Source: Symbiodinium natans
Taxonomy: Eukaryota; Sar; Dinophyceae; Suessiales; Symbiodiniaceae
DNA: 64,000 nucleotides
NCBI GenBank assembly: GCA_905221605.1
Contig: CAJNDS010002175.1
Coordinates: forward strand, 155,001-219,000
Direction: 5' to 3'
Part shown: one piece after another, positions 28,680 through 38,101 of the stretch
Position numbering within the stretch: the first letter of the stretch is position 1
Layout of the letters: every line of letters starts with the position of its first letter
Position numbers and translations under genes: made by a program
The notes under the pieces: generated by a model
Seen by the model: only the letters and a program-made list of their open reading frames with translations
Told to the model about the DNA's origin: nothing
Database searches by the model: none

Positions 28680-28760
28680 GTTTAAGGGCTTCTAGGGCTT
28701 CGAGGGCTTCGAGGGCTTCGAGGGCTTCTGGGGCTTCTAGGGCTTCTAGGGCTGTCAGGG
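28680..28760 (+). repeat. 10 bp array GGGCTTC(G/T)A
   Basis: Seven units of GGGCTTCGA or GGGCTTCTA, a short derivative array next to degenerate heptamers. Confidence 0.8.
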
Positions 28761-28888
28761 TTAGGGTGTACGGCTTTCAGGGCTGGCCCTTCGACTATAC
28801 CCTCCCCCCCTTTTTGCTCTGTGGAAGGAGCTCGCCCTCAAGGGTTACAGTAGGGTTTAGGGTTTAGGGTTTAGGGTTTAGGGTTGCG

Positions 28889-29272
28889 CTAAAGTCCTGC
28901 GCTAAACCCGAACCTCCTCGACCCGACTTTGCCAGGGCTGGTGCCACTGTAGAGGCCCCACCCGCTGGTGTCTGATCCTCCTTGTGGGAGGGCAAACGGC
29001 TTGAGGGCTTTACCATGGGTGAACAAATCATCTAATAGCATCCATTCTTTGCCCACTACCCCAGCTGAATAGCAGCTGAGCGACATCAGGTTCCAGTCGG
29101 CTACATCAAAGGCATATTTAAGGTCAGCAAACAACAAGTATGTCAAAAGCCCTTGGTGCTGCCGAAGTTGGGCATGCAGCGCCAGAGATACGACAATGGC
29201 AACTACGTCAAACTTACCTCCAAGCTGCATGTGACCTGTGTATTCATAAAGGAAAGGTGTACATCGCCCCAT
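28889..29272 (-). mobile_element. Non-LTR retrotransposon reverse transcriptase fragment
   Basis: The minus-strand frame contains LLTYLLFADLKYAFDVADWN, matching reverse transcriptase motif A (hydrophobics, D-x-K-x-AFD-x-V-D), preceded by LGGKFDVVAIVVSLAL and followed by FTHGKALKPFALPQGG near motif B. The YxDD motif is absent because the sequence runs into a TTTAGGG-type tract at 28860-28885. Upstream (29273-29672, minus) other frames continue, so a frameshift is likely. It is a dead remnant of a LINE-like element; the longer overlapping frames on the plus strand are shadows. Confidence 0.6.
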
Positions 29273-29760
29273 CCACAGTGAATCTTGCAGGGAGGATAGG
29301 TCAGAAGCTGGGCTCCAGACTGAATGATTTATACACTGGCACTGATTTCAAACGTTTGTTGCCAATCCGGTATAGGAAGCTAGCCCACGGGTATGTACGA
29401 CATGTTGTACCCCAGCTGTGGCCTCCGTCTATGTACCAGCTGTACCGCCAATGAGCCTCTTTGGCATCACTCTTCCAAGTTGGGTGGTGTGCTTTCCGGG
29501 ACTCTTTGCACCGGAGCATCTGGGCCAACCACCGGTAGGGGTGGGCCGTGCAAGACCCGAATTGGTTCCAGCAACACATCACCATATGGGGATACCGGCC
29601 CGAGGTGGTTGTGGATGAAGTTCTGGCGAAGGTGAAAGTACCATGTACGAACCATTCGGCCAGCATACCCAAGCGGCAGGGTGGGCCCTGGGCTGAGCTC
29701 GATACACCATGTCTGAAGTCTCTGTCCGGGTGTAATGCACCGGTGGGGCCGCAGCATAAT
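29273..29760 (-). pseudogene. Probable upstream part of the reverse transcriptase remnant
   Basis: Non-repetitive DNA continues the element on the minus strand in shifted frames (for example FLYRIGNKRLKSVPVYKSF). No motif is clear enough to assign, and plus-strand frames are also open. Confidence 0.35.
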
Positions 29761-29800
29761 CCCTAAACCCGAAACCCGAAACCCTAAACCCTAAACCCTA

Positions 29801-29882
29801 AGCCTTGCCCCGCCAGCATCCTGGAGGATGAAGACCGGCGCAGGTCGTGGAGGTGGTGGTGGTGGTGCAACGACTGGCACCT
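29801..29882 (-). CDS. Exon-like segment, proline-rich
   Basis: On the minus strand TTAATTACAG is a good acceptor, followed by VPVVAPPPPPPRPAPVFILQ then DAGGARL up to the telomere-like tract (CTTAG|GGTTTAG). It resembles a proline-rich linker. Confidence 0.35.
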
Positions 29883-30204
29883 GTAATTAACCCTAAACCC
29901 TAAACCCTAAACCCTAAACCCTAAACTCTGAACCCTAAAGAGTTGAGGGTTTATGGTTTCAGGTCTTGGGGGTTTCGGGCCAAAAGTTTGGGTTTCGGGC
30001 TTAGGGTTTGGGTTTTGTGAGCTAAGGCAAGAGGAGGAAATCACCTTGGCTCAGAGCGTTTAGACCCCAGTCTTCCAACAGCACTCAACCCTGAAAACGC
30101 GACTGGTTGCTAAGGGAAATCGGATACGCATCCGAAATAGCCCGAACGGTAAAGCCTTTCGGGGCTTAGGGCGTTAGGGCTTGTATTTATGAAGCCCTTG
30201 ACTC

Positions 30205-30545
30205 TAAAGAAAAAACCGAACCCTAAACCCTGAACGCCAAACCCAAAACCCCAAGCCCTAAAACCCAAACCCTTAACCCTAAACCCTATATACCCCAAAC
30301 CCTATAAACCCCAAACCCGACACCCCAAACCCTAAACCCCAAACCCTGAACCCCAAACCCAAGATCCTAAACCCTAAACCCCAAACTCTAAACCCCGAAC
30401 CCCAAACCCCAAAGCCGAAACCCCAAAACCCAGACTCTAAACCCTAAACCGCAAACTCGAAACCCTAAATCCCAGACCACAAACACTAAACCCCAAACCC
30501 TAAACCCAAACCCCACACCCTAAACCCCAAACCCCAAAGCCGAAA
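30205..30545 (-). repeat. Degenerate CCCCAAA/CCCTAAA field
   Basis: About 340 bp of degenerate heptamers with many CCCCAAA and CCCAAAC units; no gene. Confidence 0.85.
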
Positions 30546-30546
30546 C

Positions 30547-30616
30547 CAAAAGCCTCAAGCCGCTTCTTTGCCAGCGTGGCGATCTGGGCCTGAGGCAGGG
30601 GCTGCTCTGGTTGCTT
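30547..30616 (-). CDS. Likely exon, helical, unknown product
   Basis: On the minus strand TCCTAG is followed by KQPEQPLPQAQIATLAKKRL and EAF, ending TTTTG|GTTTCGG. The charged helical peptide is unlike any repeat translation. Confidence 0.4.
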
Positions 30617-30785
30617 CTAGGACTTCTGAAATCCCCAAACCCAGAACGTGACCCCAAACCCCTAAACCCTATCAACCCTATGATCCTAAACCCTAAACCC
30701 GGGTGTAGGGCAAAACAGCCTGAGACCGAACCCCCAACCCCCCCTCCCACCGCAAACGGTTCCGGGTTTGGGCTCTGGTGTTTAG

Positions 30786-30937
30786 TGTGGTTACCTTTGC
30801 TTTTTACTTGGATATTCGTGGAAAGTCACCAAGAAAGGGGATCAGGGGGCACTACTAGGACTCCTGGAATCCCAACCCTCACCGTGCGAACGCGAGACCA
30901 GCCTCCTGAACCATCCGCATACCCAAAACCTGAATGA
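30786..30937 (+). CDS. Possible terminal exon with TTTAG acceptor
   Basis: GTGTTTAG at 30778-30785 precedes 49 codons and TGA: WLPLLFTWIFVESHQERGSG then TPTLTVR-like residues and DQPPEPSAYPKPE. The exon contains one hydrophobic stretch. Confidence 0.4.
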
Positions 30938-31060
30938 AAAGACCTAAAGGACCCCACACAAAGAAAAATCACACCTCAAGACCTAAGCCTTACTTGGGAT
31001 GTTCCCCCTTATACTGACGGATCATAATAGGGGGGGTGGGGTGCCTCGAACGCCTGAGCC

Positions 31061-31137
31061 CTACAAGCCCTCCTCTGCTCGGGCCTCATGCTTCCGCTGC
31101 TGCACCGCGCTGAAGAGCCTCAAGAAGACATCAGCAG
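31061..31137 (-). CDS. Likely terminal exon, helical
   Basis: On the minus strand AAAATCTTCAG is followed by 24 codons and TAG: ADVFLRLFSAVQQRKHEARA then EEGL. The plus strand is open too (RASCFRCCTALKSLKKTSAA) but lacks boundaries. Confidence 0.4.
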
Positions 31138-31246
31138 CTGAAGATTTTAGGGCTAAGGGTTCAGATTTGGGCTTTGGAGTTCTTTATTATTATTATTTAT
31201 TCTCATTATTTTGTTTTTTTCCTTTTCTTTTTTTTTTTTGGGGGGG

Positions 31247-31343
31247 GGGGTGCTTTCTGGGCCTTGTAGCTGTAGATACGGTTTGTCTTCAGGGTGCTGT
31301 TTGGCTTCACAGGGTCTGCCAGGGCCTTGTCTGGGTTTTCGGA
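31247..31343 (-). CDS. Exon-like segment, unknown product
   Basis: The minus strand is open with SENPDKALADPVKPNSTLKT then NRIYSYKAQKA before a C-rich run. Other frames are also open over this stretch. Confidence 0.3.
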
Positions 31344-31683
31344 CAAAACCTAAACCCAACCCCTCCCCCTCTCCCCCCTCGCCTCAAAGAACCCAAACCC
31401 TCAACCCTAGACCCGAACAAACCAAAACAAAAAACAAAAGGGGTGCTACTTAGATTACCCCCCGTAAACCTTTCAAATCCCATGAACCCGCTGAACCCGG
31501 TGAACCCCATATAAATCCTACAATATACCCAAAACAACCCTCTAAACAGACTCCCCAAAGCCAAAAGGACCGATGAACTCTAAAATGCAGACCCTATAAG
31601 AACCCAGAAACTATTAACCTTTGCTGTGAGTACGAACCGTCAATCGCATGAAACCTTCTAAGCCCAAGACGCCCTGAACCTTG

Positions 31684-31779
31684 TGATGTTCCTCCTTCAT
31701 ACTAATAGTCCCTTTTAGGGATTGTACTGGGGATACGAGAATCCCTACTAAGGACGGTTAGTAGAAGGGGGAACATCCC
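31684..31779. mobile_element. MITE-like element, family 1, intact copy
   Basis: The left end GATGTTCCTCCTTCATACTA is inverted relative to TAGTAGAAGGGGGAACATCC at the right. About 96 bp, with paired AGTCC/GGAC motifs inside. Confidence 0.75.
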
Positions 31780-31871
31780 AACCTGAACCATTAAAAGCTT
31801 TCCCCTAAACCCTAAACCCTAAACCCTAAACCCTAAACCCTAACCCTAAACCCTAAACCCTAAACCCTCTA

Positions 31872-31945
31872 AGGGGCCAACTTGGTGAACTTCGACAGCG
31901 TCGGCTCGGCCACGGGACTCCTGCGTTCGCAGCTCGTGGGTTTTC
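31872..31945 (+). CDS. Exon-like segment with CAG|GT donor
   Basis: Between a CCCTAAA tract ending CTCTAAG and GTTTTCAG|GTTATT, the plus strand reads ANLVNFDSVGSATGLLRSQL then VGFQ. The composition is natural and the donor good. Confidence 0.4.
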
Positions 31946-31974
31946 AGGTTATTCGGGGTTTGAGGGGGTAGGGT

Positions 31975-32075
31975 CTAGGGTTTAGGGTTTAGGGTTTAGG
32001 GTTTAGGGTTTAGGGTTTAGGGTTTAGGGTTTAGGGTTTAGGGTTTAGGGTTCAGGGTTTAGGGTTTAGGGTTTA
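31975..32075 (+). repeat. Long TTTAGGG tract
   Basis: About 14 units. Confidence 0.95.
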
Positions 32076-32284
32076 TCTGAAGGCTCTGATGTCGGTTCCG
32101 TTTGGGTAGCAATCGTGGATGCCGAGTATACTACCCCAAAACATGTACAGCATAGGAGCCTATTGCTAAGCCAGATGGGACTGAGGGTTTGGGATTGAAA
32201 CCCTAGACGCTGAATACCCTAAACCCTAAACCCGAAATCGTAAACCCGAAGTCTAGGCTCAGAGGTTTGAGCCTCTGATCAAGG

Positions 32285-32470
32285 GTAATTTTGCCCTGTA
32301 AGACCTAGAACCCTAGAACCTCAGAACGGTAGAACCCTGGAACCCTAGAAGCCTACAACCCCAGAACCCTAACCCTCAGACCCTCGAACCCTAGAAGCCT
32401 AGAAGCCTCGAACCCCAGAACCCCAGACCCCTAGAACCCGAAAACCCTGGGACCCTAGAACCCTCGAAAC
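32285..32470 (+). repeat. CCCTAGAA nonamer-like degenerate array
   Basis: About 20 units of 8-9 bp, AACCCTAGA with AAGCCTAGA variants, another derivative of the heptamer. Confidence 0.8.
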
Positions 32471-32534
32471 CTAAACGCTATATAAACCCTACACCCGGCC
32501 GAAACCCTAAACCCAACCCCTTAACCCCTAAACC

Positions 32535-32632
32535 CGAAACCCTAAACCCTGAACCCTGAACCCTGAACCCTGAACCCTAAACCCTAAACCCTAAACCCTA
32601 AACCCTAAACCCTAAACCCTAAACCCTAAACC
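32535..32632 (-). repeat. CCCTGAA to CCCTAAA tract
   Basis: Four CCCTGAA units pass into nine CCCTAAA units, another homogenised variant block. Confidence 0.95.
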
Positions 32633-32633
32633 C

Positions 32634-32714
32634 CTGGCCTCGGGAAGGGCCTGCCGCTCCGCTGGAGGAGGCCGATGCGGAGTCCGTTGCTCGTCTGCTG
32701 CCGGTACCTTCGCC
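32634..32714 (+). CDS. Exon-like segment between facing tracts
   Basis: The plus strand is open as WPREGPAAPLEEADAESVAR then LLPVPSP and ends CGCCG|GTTTAGGG. It is GC rich, with tracts on both sides. Confidence 0.35.
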
Positions 32715-32800
32715 GGTTTAGGGTTTAGGGTTTAGGGTTTAGGGTTTAGGGTTTAGGGTTTAGGTTTTAGGGTTTAGGGTTTAGGGTTTAGGGTTCAAAC
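32714..32800 (+). repeat. TTTAGGG tract
   Basis: Twelve units. Confidence 0.95.
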
Positions 32801-33048
32801 CCTAGAACCCACGGCCCAAAAACCCAAAACTCTACAGCCTAAACCCGGAACAACCTATGAAAACCCTCAAGAACCCTACACCCCAAGCCCGAAAACCCTG
32901 AAAGCACAGAGTGCTGCTAAACACCCTACAGCCCTGAAACCCCGCAAGCCCAAAGCCCCAAACCCTGCACCTGGACCCTAACCTTAAACCCCAAACCTCA
33001 AACCCTAAACCCTAAACCCTACACCCTAAACCCTAAACCCTAAACCCT

Positions 33049-33241
33049 AAGGCAGTTTGCTGAGCTTCAGGCGGAAGGCCATTCTTGTACTTCAGCTCGA
33101 ACCTGGGTTGAGGCTTGATTAGGGTTTAGGGTTTAGGGTTTAGGGTCTAGGGTTTCGGGTTACCTGGGTTGAGGCTTGATCAAAGGGTTCGTGGTGTCCG
33201 GCGTGGCCTTGGAGCTTCGGGTTTTTCCGGATTGTTGATGA
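33049..33241 (-). CDS. Two-exon fragment interrupted by a telomere-like introner (possible Paf1-like N-terminus)
   Basis: On the minus strand exon A (33241-33164) reads SKATPDTTNPLIKPQP and ends CCCAG|GTAACC. Exon B (33102-33049) follows ACCCAG and reads RFELKYKNGLPPEAQQT. Joining them by removing 33103-33163 keeps one open frame. The F-x-x-K-Y-x-N-x-LP pattern resembles the N-terminus of the transcription elongation factor Paf1, after a polar leader; this is a weak, short match. See the intron feature for its origin. Confidence 0.45.
33101..33180 (-). repeat. 42 bp telomere-like insertion with exact 19 bp target-site duplication
   Basis: The 19 bp sequence ATCAAGCCTCAACCCAGGT (minus strand) occurs exactly at 33162-33180 and 33101-33119. 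Between them are only 42 bp of CCCTAAA-type units (33120-33161). Each copy contains AG|GT, so a GT-AG intron of 61 nt (33103-33163) removes the insert plus one copy and restores the original sequence. This is the structure of a recently gained intron. Confidence 0.85.
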
Positions 33242-33359
33242 CTTATTTAGGGTTTAATTAGGGTTTACGGTTTGGGGATTAGGGTTTAGGGTTTAGGGGG
33301 TTAGGGTTTAGGGTTTAGGTTTGAGGGTTTAGGGGGTGCAGGTTTGGGGTTTAGGGTTC

Positions 33360-33467
33360 ATGGCGGCATGGGTTCTAAGGGACCACCCCACAGACCATGA
33401 TCTTGCTGAATTGTTGAAGCCCATGAACACTAAGCCCTCAACCCTCTCTTCATTGAACATCTTCTGA
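33360..33467 (+). CDS. Short ORF or exon, unknown product
   Basis: ATG at 33360 and TGA at 33465-33467 enclose 35 codons: MAAWVLRDHPTDHDLAELLK then PMNTKPSTLSSLNIF. It sits right after GGTTTAGGGTTC, so it could also be a terminal exon with a TTTAG acceptor. Confidence 0.35.
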   Translation: MAAWVLRDHPTDHDLAELLKPMNTKPSTLSSLNIF

Positions 33468-33627
33468 GAGTCTGTCGACTGGGAGCCGGTTATCACCACC
33501 CCTCACCCCTCAGCCCTCTCGGCCCTATACCCTAAACCCGAAACCCTGAAACCAAGCCCCACACTCTAAACCCTAAACCCTATCCTCCCCCCCCCCCCCC
33601 CCCCGCCCCAAGGGTTTAGGGCTTAGG

Positions 33628-33706
33628 ATGCAAGGGGTGGCAAAGGGTCTGAGCTTCGGGCTCCCGGTTGTCCTTCCAGTTGAAGACCTTGCGTGCAGGT
33701 TGCTCT
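33628..33706 (+). CDS. Short ORF or exon, unknown product
   Basis: After TTAGG, an ATG opens MQGVAKGLSFGLPVVLPVED then LACRLL to TAA, with an internal TGCAG|GTTGC donor. Short; strand support is modest. Confidence 0.3.
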
Positions 33707-34627
33707 AAAGCCCTACCTGAACTCTTGGAATCCCAAGCCCTTGAAACCTCAAGTATTAGGGCATTAAGGTTTAGCATCCCTACCTTCGTTCTGCGAGGGT
33801 TGAGGGTTTAGGGTTTAGGTTTTTTTGGTTTAGGGGTTGTTTTATGGGGTTTGGGGGTTTAGGGGATAGCCTCCGCGGTTTCATTCAGCATCTTGCCCCT
33901 ATCTTCATGACTTGCAAGCTCACAAGAGTCGAGCCAGTCGCCTTCTTTTGCCCTTAGCTTTAGTGTTACGTTTAGCTTTAGCTAGCATTAGCTTTAGCTT
34001 TCGCTTTCACATTAGCTTGCAATTTAAGGGTTTGGTGTTTAGGCCTCCACACCTATTTGCCACGCAGAATTTGCCCAGAAGTCCAGGGGCAGTGTCGAGT
34101 GTTTATCGTTGGGGGTTTGAACTTCGAAGGCTTTGGGTGGTTCAGGGTTTACGGTTTAGGGTCTAGGGTTTGGGGTTTAGGGCTTAGGATTTTTAGGATT
34201 TCTGCGGCTATTTGGGGGGGGGGGGGGTCTGCTAAGAGAAGCCAGCCACTTCGCTAAACCCATAAACCCTAGATGACAGTACTCAAAAATGAGGTTTTGG
34301 TACACCTAAGTGGGGGTGCGGGGGGGTATCCTGTTCTCAGCAACCTGATCTTCGTAATCAAGTTACTTAGCTTTTAGGGTTTAACTCGAACTTTCGCGTG
34401 CCTCAACAGGGATCATCCCAAGCTGTAGGTGCTTGTAGGTGAAGAGCCGACGGTTGTCCACGCACCTTTTTTTGTGGCTTAGGGTGTCTTAAGGGCTTTT
34501 GGGGTTTAGGGTTTAATTAAGGCTTTTTTCGGGCTTTGTGCTTTTTAGGGTTTCGGGGGTTTCTGCTTTCAGGGTTTAGGGAATGTGGCTGCGAGCTGCT
34601 GGGTTTGAGGTCTAGGGTTTAGGGGTT

Positions 34628-34793
34628 TTAGGGTTGGATCAGGCGCTTGGGGCAAACCGACTGGAAGCGCAGGGCCTTTAGTAGGCAAAAAGGGTCACAA
34701 AATACCCTGAGCTGAGCTATCCGACTGGCAACCTGAACCTGAAGTAGAACATTCTCGCTAAGTTCCCTGAGCCTGCAGAGCACCCCAATCCCT
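34628..34793 (-). CDS. Exon-like segment with TTTAG acceptor
   Basis: On the minus strand GGGTTTAG is followed by a long open segment: VLCRLRELSENVLLQVQVAS, RIAQLRVFCDPFCLLKALRF and QSVCPKRLIQP then a stop. A CTTCAG|GTTCAG|GTTGCC site offers possible donors. Good composition, no family. Confidence 0.4.
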
Positions 34794-34964
34794 AAACCCT
34801 CGGCCCCAAACCCCAAATGCTAAACTCCCAAAGCCCAAAAGCACCGAAAAAACCTCAAACCCACGCAAATGGAAGCCTCGCACCGATCAACGTCCTCAAA
34901 GCCGAAACGAGTTTAGGGTTTAGGATTTAGGGTTTAGGGCTTCAGTATGAGTTTTGGGTTTAGG

Positions 34965-35060
34965 GTTACGGGTTTGGCGCTTTGGGAGGCTTTCGGGGCT
35001 TCGCGTTGAGGGCTGCAAGGAGTTCGAGGATGGTCTTGGCCTTCGGGTCTTAACGTCTGA
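34965..35060 (-). CDS. Exon-like segment, helical
   Basis: The minus strand reads DPKAKTILELLAALNAKPRK after GTTAAG. Two other frames are also open, so this is tentative. Confidence 0.3.
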
Positions 35061-35124
35061 GGCTTTAGGGCTTCTGGCTGCAGGTCTTATGAAAGGGCTT
35101 ACGTAGAGTTGAGGGTTTAGGGTT

Positions 35125-35279
35125 TAGGGTTATACGAGACCAGTGTCCGAGGCCACTGCCAGTAGGCACCTTTCTTGGCGGCCACACGGATGAGCGGAAT
35201 GTCCCAAGGTGTCTTGTCACCTTCCCGAACAAAGCAGCCGGGAATTTTAGGGCGCGCGCGGCTTGAACCCTTCAGTTTG
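35125..35279 (-). CDS. Likely exon, unknown product
   Basis: The minus strand is open for about 50 codons: SRARPKIPGCFVREGDKTPW, DIPLIRVAAKKGAYWQWPRT and LVS, ending in the CCCTAAA-type sequence with a stop. Tryptophan-rich, balanced composition argues for true coding sequence; the family is not recognised. Confidence 0.45.
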
Positions 35280-35363
35280 GGGCCTGGGGTCTCAATTCAG
35301 GGTTTAGGGATATAGGTTTGGGTTGAAGACATAGGGCTGAGGATCTAGATTTTTACGACAAGC

Positions 35364-35729
35364 ATGGCCGTTCCCCTGTCCGAGATTGGGAAGTCGTGTC
35401 GGCATGTTGAGGCCCACACGCTACAAACCGGCGTGCAAACCCTAAACCTTCAAAAGCCGAGGCAACCAACAACCCTCAAGCATGACTTCGTCTTAGTGGA
35501 AGCCATCATGCGGAAAACCTTGCTTGAGGCCTCAAGGAATTCAGTACATAGGTTCAAAGTCGAGTTCGAAGTACACGATCCGAGGTCAAACCGGATTCAC
35601 CACCCATTTACTAAGTTCCCTCAGCCCTTCAGCAGCTGGGCAAGTAGGCGAAGGCCCACATATACTAGACCCAGGACTAACCTAAGAATAAAAAGGGTAC
35701 CCTTCTTGGTGTTAAGGGGAGTATTATAA
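35364..35729 (+). CDS. ORF of 121 codons, unknown product
   Basis: A plus-strand ATG in AGCATGGCC context opens the longest non-repetitive frame with a natural composition in this part of the window: MAVPLSEIGKSCRHVEAHTL at the start, HDFVLVEAIMRKTLLEASRN and VHRFKVEFEVHDPRSN in the middle. The last 25 codons overlap an AAAAAGGGTACCCTT element related to family 2, so the real end is probably earlier. No signal peptide or domain is seen. Confidence 0.45.
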   Translation: MAVPLSEIGKSCRHVEAHTLQTGVQTLNLQKPRQPTTLKHDFVLVEAIMRKTLLEASRNSVHRFKVEFEVHDPRSNRIHHPFTKFPQPFSSWASRRRPTYTRPRTNLRIKRVPFLVLRGVL

Positions 35730-35896
35730 GGGAACCCCAACCCTAAAAAAGGGAAAACAGGGCCGCCGCCGGGTCAGTACCATATCATAACACTTCTGAA
35801 TTGGGGAAACATGCACAACATCTCCTCCTGCAATTCTCCTCTTAGGTGGCTATATGGGGTACCTATTTCCCGACTTCCCTACTGAGAACCTCTAAG

Positions 35897-36000
35897 GCAC
35901 TCCCCAAGGCACTACGACGAAGCAGGAAGAAACTAAAGCAGATGCTGGGGACAAGACTGACTTCTTGGATCGGATCGCGCAGGAAATGCAACTCTTACAG
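35897..36000 (+). CDS. Likely exon with CAG|GT donor
   Basis: After CTCTAAG the plus strand reads TPQGTTTKQEETKADAGDK then TDFLDRIAQEMQLLQ and ends ACTCTTACAG|GTGATG. Charged, helical C-terminal half and a consensus donor. Unknown family. Confidence 0.45.
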
Positions 36001-36354
36001 GTGATGTCGAGGCTTACCCTAAACCCTAAACCCTAAACCCTAAACCCTAAACCCCAAACCCGAAACCCTAAACCCTAAACCCCTGAACCCTAAACCCTAA
36101 GCCCTAAACTCCAAGCCCCTGAGGCCTCAGAGGGTTCAGGGACCAGACTCGGGGGCTGAACCGTGCACCCCTACATCGGCCCTAAACCCTATAAACCCTG
36201 AGCCCTATAAACCCCCTAAACCCTGAACCCTCAACCCTAAACTTTGCCCTAAACCCTAAACCCGAAACCCTAAACCCTAAACCCTAAAACCTAAACCTTG
36301 CCCTAAACGCTAAACGCTACACCCAAAGCCCCAAACACTAAACGCTAAACCCTA

Positions 36355-36432
36355 TATCCAAAGTAACTGCTGCCTTTCAGGATCGACTCCATGAGGTCTA
36401 AGACACTGCCAGCTCTCTCCTTGAGACGATTA
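36355..36432 (-). CDS. Exon-like fragment, helical
   Basis: The minus strand reads RLKERAGSVLDLMESILKGS. The opposite strand has weaker open frames. The left side enters degenerate CCCTAAA units. Confidence 0.3.
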
Positions 36433-36600
36433 GGGTTTAGGGTTTAGGGCGTAGGGCTTAGGGTTTAGGGTTGAGGGGTCCAGCGGGGTATGTGCGGTCT
36501 AGGGGTTCAGTGTTTCGGGGTTGGTGGTTTAGGGGTTTCGGGGTTTTGCGTTGGGGTGGGTGTTGGAGATCCCCATCTAGCATCCCCTTCCCCCTCCCCC

Positions 36601-36650
36601 CATTAAAAAAATGTATATATATATATATATAGATTTAATATAAACAAAAA
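36601..36650. repeat. AT dinucleotide microsatellite
   Basis: (TA)n of about ten units at 36613-36632, followed by A-rich sequence. Confidence 0.85.
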
Positions 36651-36933
36651 CACAAGCAAAAAGCTCATTCCAGAAGCCATGGCACCCAACTCCGACTCCG
36701 GCAACTCTGGTAGGGTTAGGGTTCAGGGTCACTGGTTAAGGGTTCCGAACCCTACTTCCAGCAACTGCACTGAAAACTCTGGAGCTCGCACATGGGACGT
36801 GCACGCATAGTAAGGCCCCCTCTCTCCATGTTTGAAGGGTGCCTAGGCTACTGAATCAGCGAAAGCCGTGGGGGAAACAAAAGCAGAGCCAAAGCCTCAA
36901 AACCCTCAACCCTATAAACCCTAAAAACTAAAC

Positions 36934-37013
36934 CCCAATCCCAAAACAACGCGGGCTCCGAGTTGGCATTGAAGGTATCGTAGACGTGCTCCTCACGTTG
37001 GGGCCGTGCTGGT
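36934..37013 (-). CDS. Likely exon with clear boundaries
   Basis: On the minus strand CGCTTTTTTAG is a strong acceptor. The 80 nt exon reads PARPQREEHVYDTFNANSEP then ALFWDW and ends ATTGGG|GTTTAG. The donor again comes from a telomere-like heptamer. Confidence 0.45.
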
Positions 37014-37054
37014 CTAAAAAAGCGGCTCTTGTTGCCGGATTTCGGGTTTAGGGT

Positions 37055-37106
37055 TGGGATGTTCCCCCTGATACTAACAGTACCCTTAATAGGGATTATA
37101 ATGGGC
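37055..37106. mobile_element. MITE-like family 1 element truncated by a telomere-like tract
   Basis: Only the left half (GGGATGTTCCCCCTGATACT through AATAGGGATTATAATGG) is present. The right inverted end is missing and a TTTAGGG tract (37109-37205) begins in its place. Confidence 0.65.
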
Positions 37107-37108
37107 GG

Positions 37109-37206
37109 GGGGTTAGGGTTTAGGGTTTAGGGTTTAGGGTTTAGGGTTTAGGGTTTAGGGTTTAGGGTTTAGGGTTTAGGGTTTAGGGTTTAGGGTTTAG
37201 GGTAAA
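37109..37206 (+). repeat. Long TTTAGGG tract
   Basis: About 14 perfect units. Confidence 0.95.
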
Positions 37207-37389
37207 AGGGTAAAAGGGAACCCCAGGGTTGACAGACACCAAAGAGAGAAGCCGAGCATGCTGTCAACAGTGGAAAGCCAAGAGGCTGAACGCACATGCT
37301 AGGGTTTAGGGTGCACAGGGTATAGGGTATAGGGACGCACATTCTAGGGTTTAGGGTTTATAGGGTATAGGGTTTAGGGGTTTCCGGGC

Positions 37390-37470
37390 TTAGTAAACTT
37401 GGAAGGCACAGTTCTGTGCCCAGTCGTGCAATGCTTCTACCATCTCCTCGGAATACGACATGTTGGAAAC
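37390..37470 (-). CDS. Likely terminal exon
   Basis: The minus strand reads VSNMSYSEEMVEALHDWAQN then CAFQVY and TAA at 37390-37392. The acidic helical peptide is not repeat-derived. It lies head to head with the plus-strand segment at 37501-37569. Confidence 0.4.
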   Translation of the reverse strand, partial: VSNMSYSEEMVEALHDWAQNCAFQVY

Positions 37471-37500
37471 ACAAACGCCCCAAACACCCCTTACTTACAG

Positions 37501-37569
37501 TTTACAAAACGCCTCATCTACGGCATGGATCCGAACGACGCAAAGGCCATGATCCCTGTCGGACGTTAG
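37501..37569 (+). CDS. Likely terminal exon
   Basis: CACCCCTTACTTACAG is an excellent acceptor. It is followed by 22 codons, FTKRLIYGMDPNDAKAMIPV, then GR and TAG. KR-x-xYGM recalls a family A DNA polymerase motif, but the match is too short to assign. Confidence 0.4.
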   Translation, partial: FTKRLIYGMDPNDAKAMIPVGR

Positions 37570-38101
37570 CTCCATCAAGCCCAATATAGCTTTTTTAATG
37601 AATTGGCCTGGGTATTCTGGGTAGTTAACACAAAAGGTGCGACGGCGGCAGGGGGGTAGAGGGATGGGGGGGGGGATAGATATCTAGGCTCCTGTTCTCG
37701 GAAACTGCTCCGTAGTACCGAAACCCTCACACTCTAAACCCTTAACCCCTCAAACCTTAAACCCTAAACCCTTCGAACCTAAACCGATAAACCCTAAACC
37801 TTAAACCCTAGATCCTAAATCCCTAAACCCTAAATCCCTAAACCCCTAAGTGACCCCTTTCCTGGGATCCTAGGCTAAGCGCCTTTGGGTTAGGATAAGC
37901 CTGGCAAAACCCAAAGCTCTAAAGGCCCCCATTCTACCCAGAGACCATCGCATGGAAGGTAACTAAATCCACCCTGAACCCCAAAACCCTACATCCCTCA
38001 ATCAGAAGCCTAAACCCCTAAACCCCAAAACCCGTAAATCAGAACCCTAAGCCCCTCAACGCCTAAACCCTAAACTCTTGGACCCTGAACTTAAGGGGTA
38101 T

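Noticed and set aside
33912-34166. 84-codon plus frame with LLLPLALVLRLALASISFSF
   Set aside because: Largely an AGCTTT/TTAGCT microsatellite translation and lacks an ATG start.
37501-37569. Assignment of the FTKRLIYGM segment to a family A DNA polymerase
   Set aside because: The motif is too short and the usual surrounding residues are missing; kept only as an exon of unknown product.
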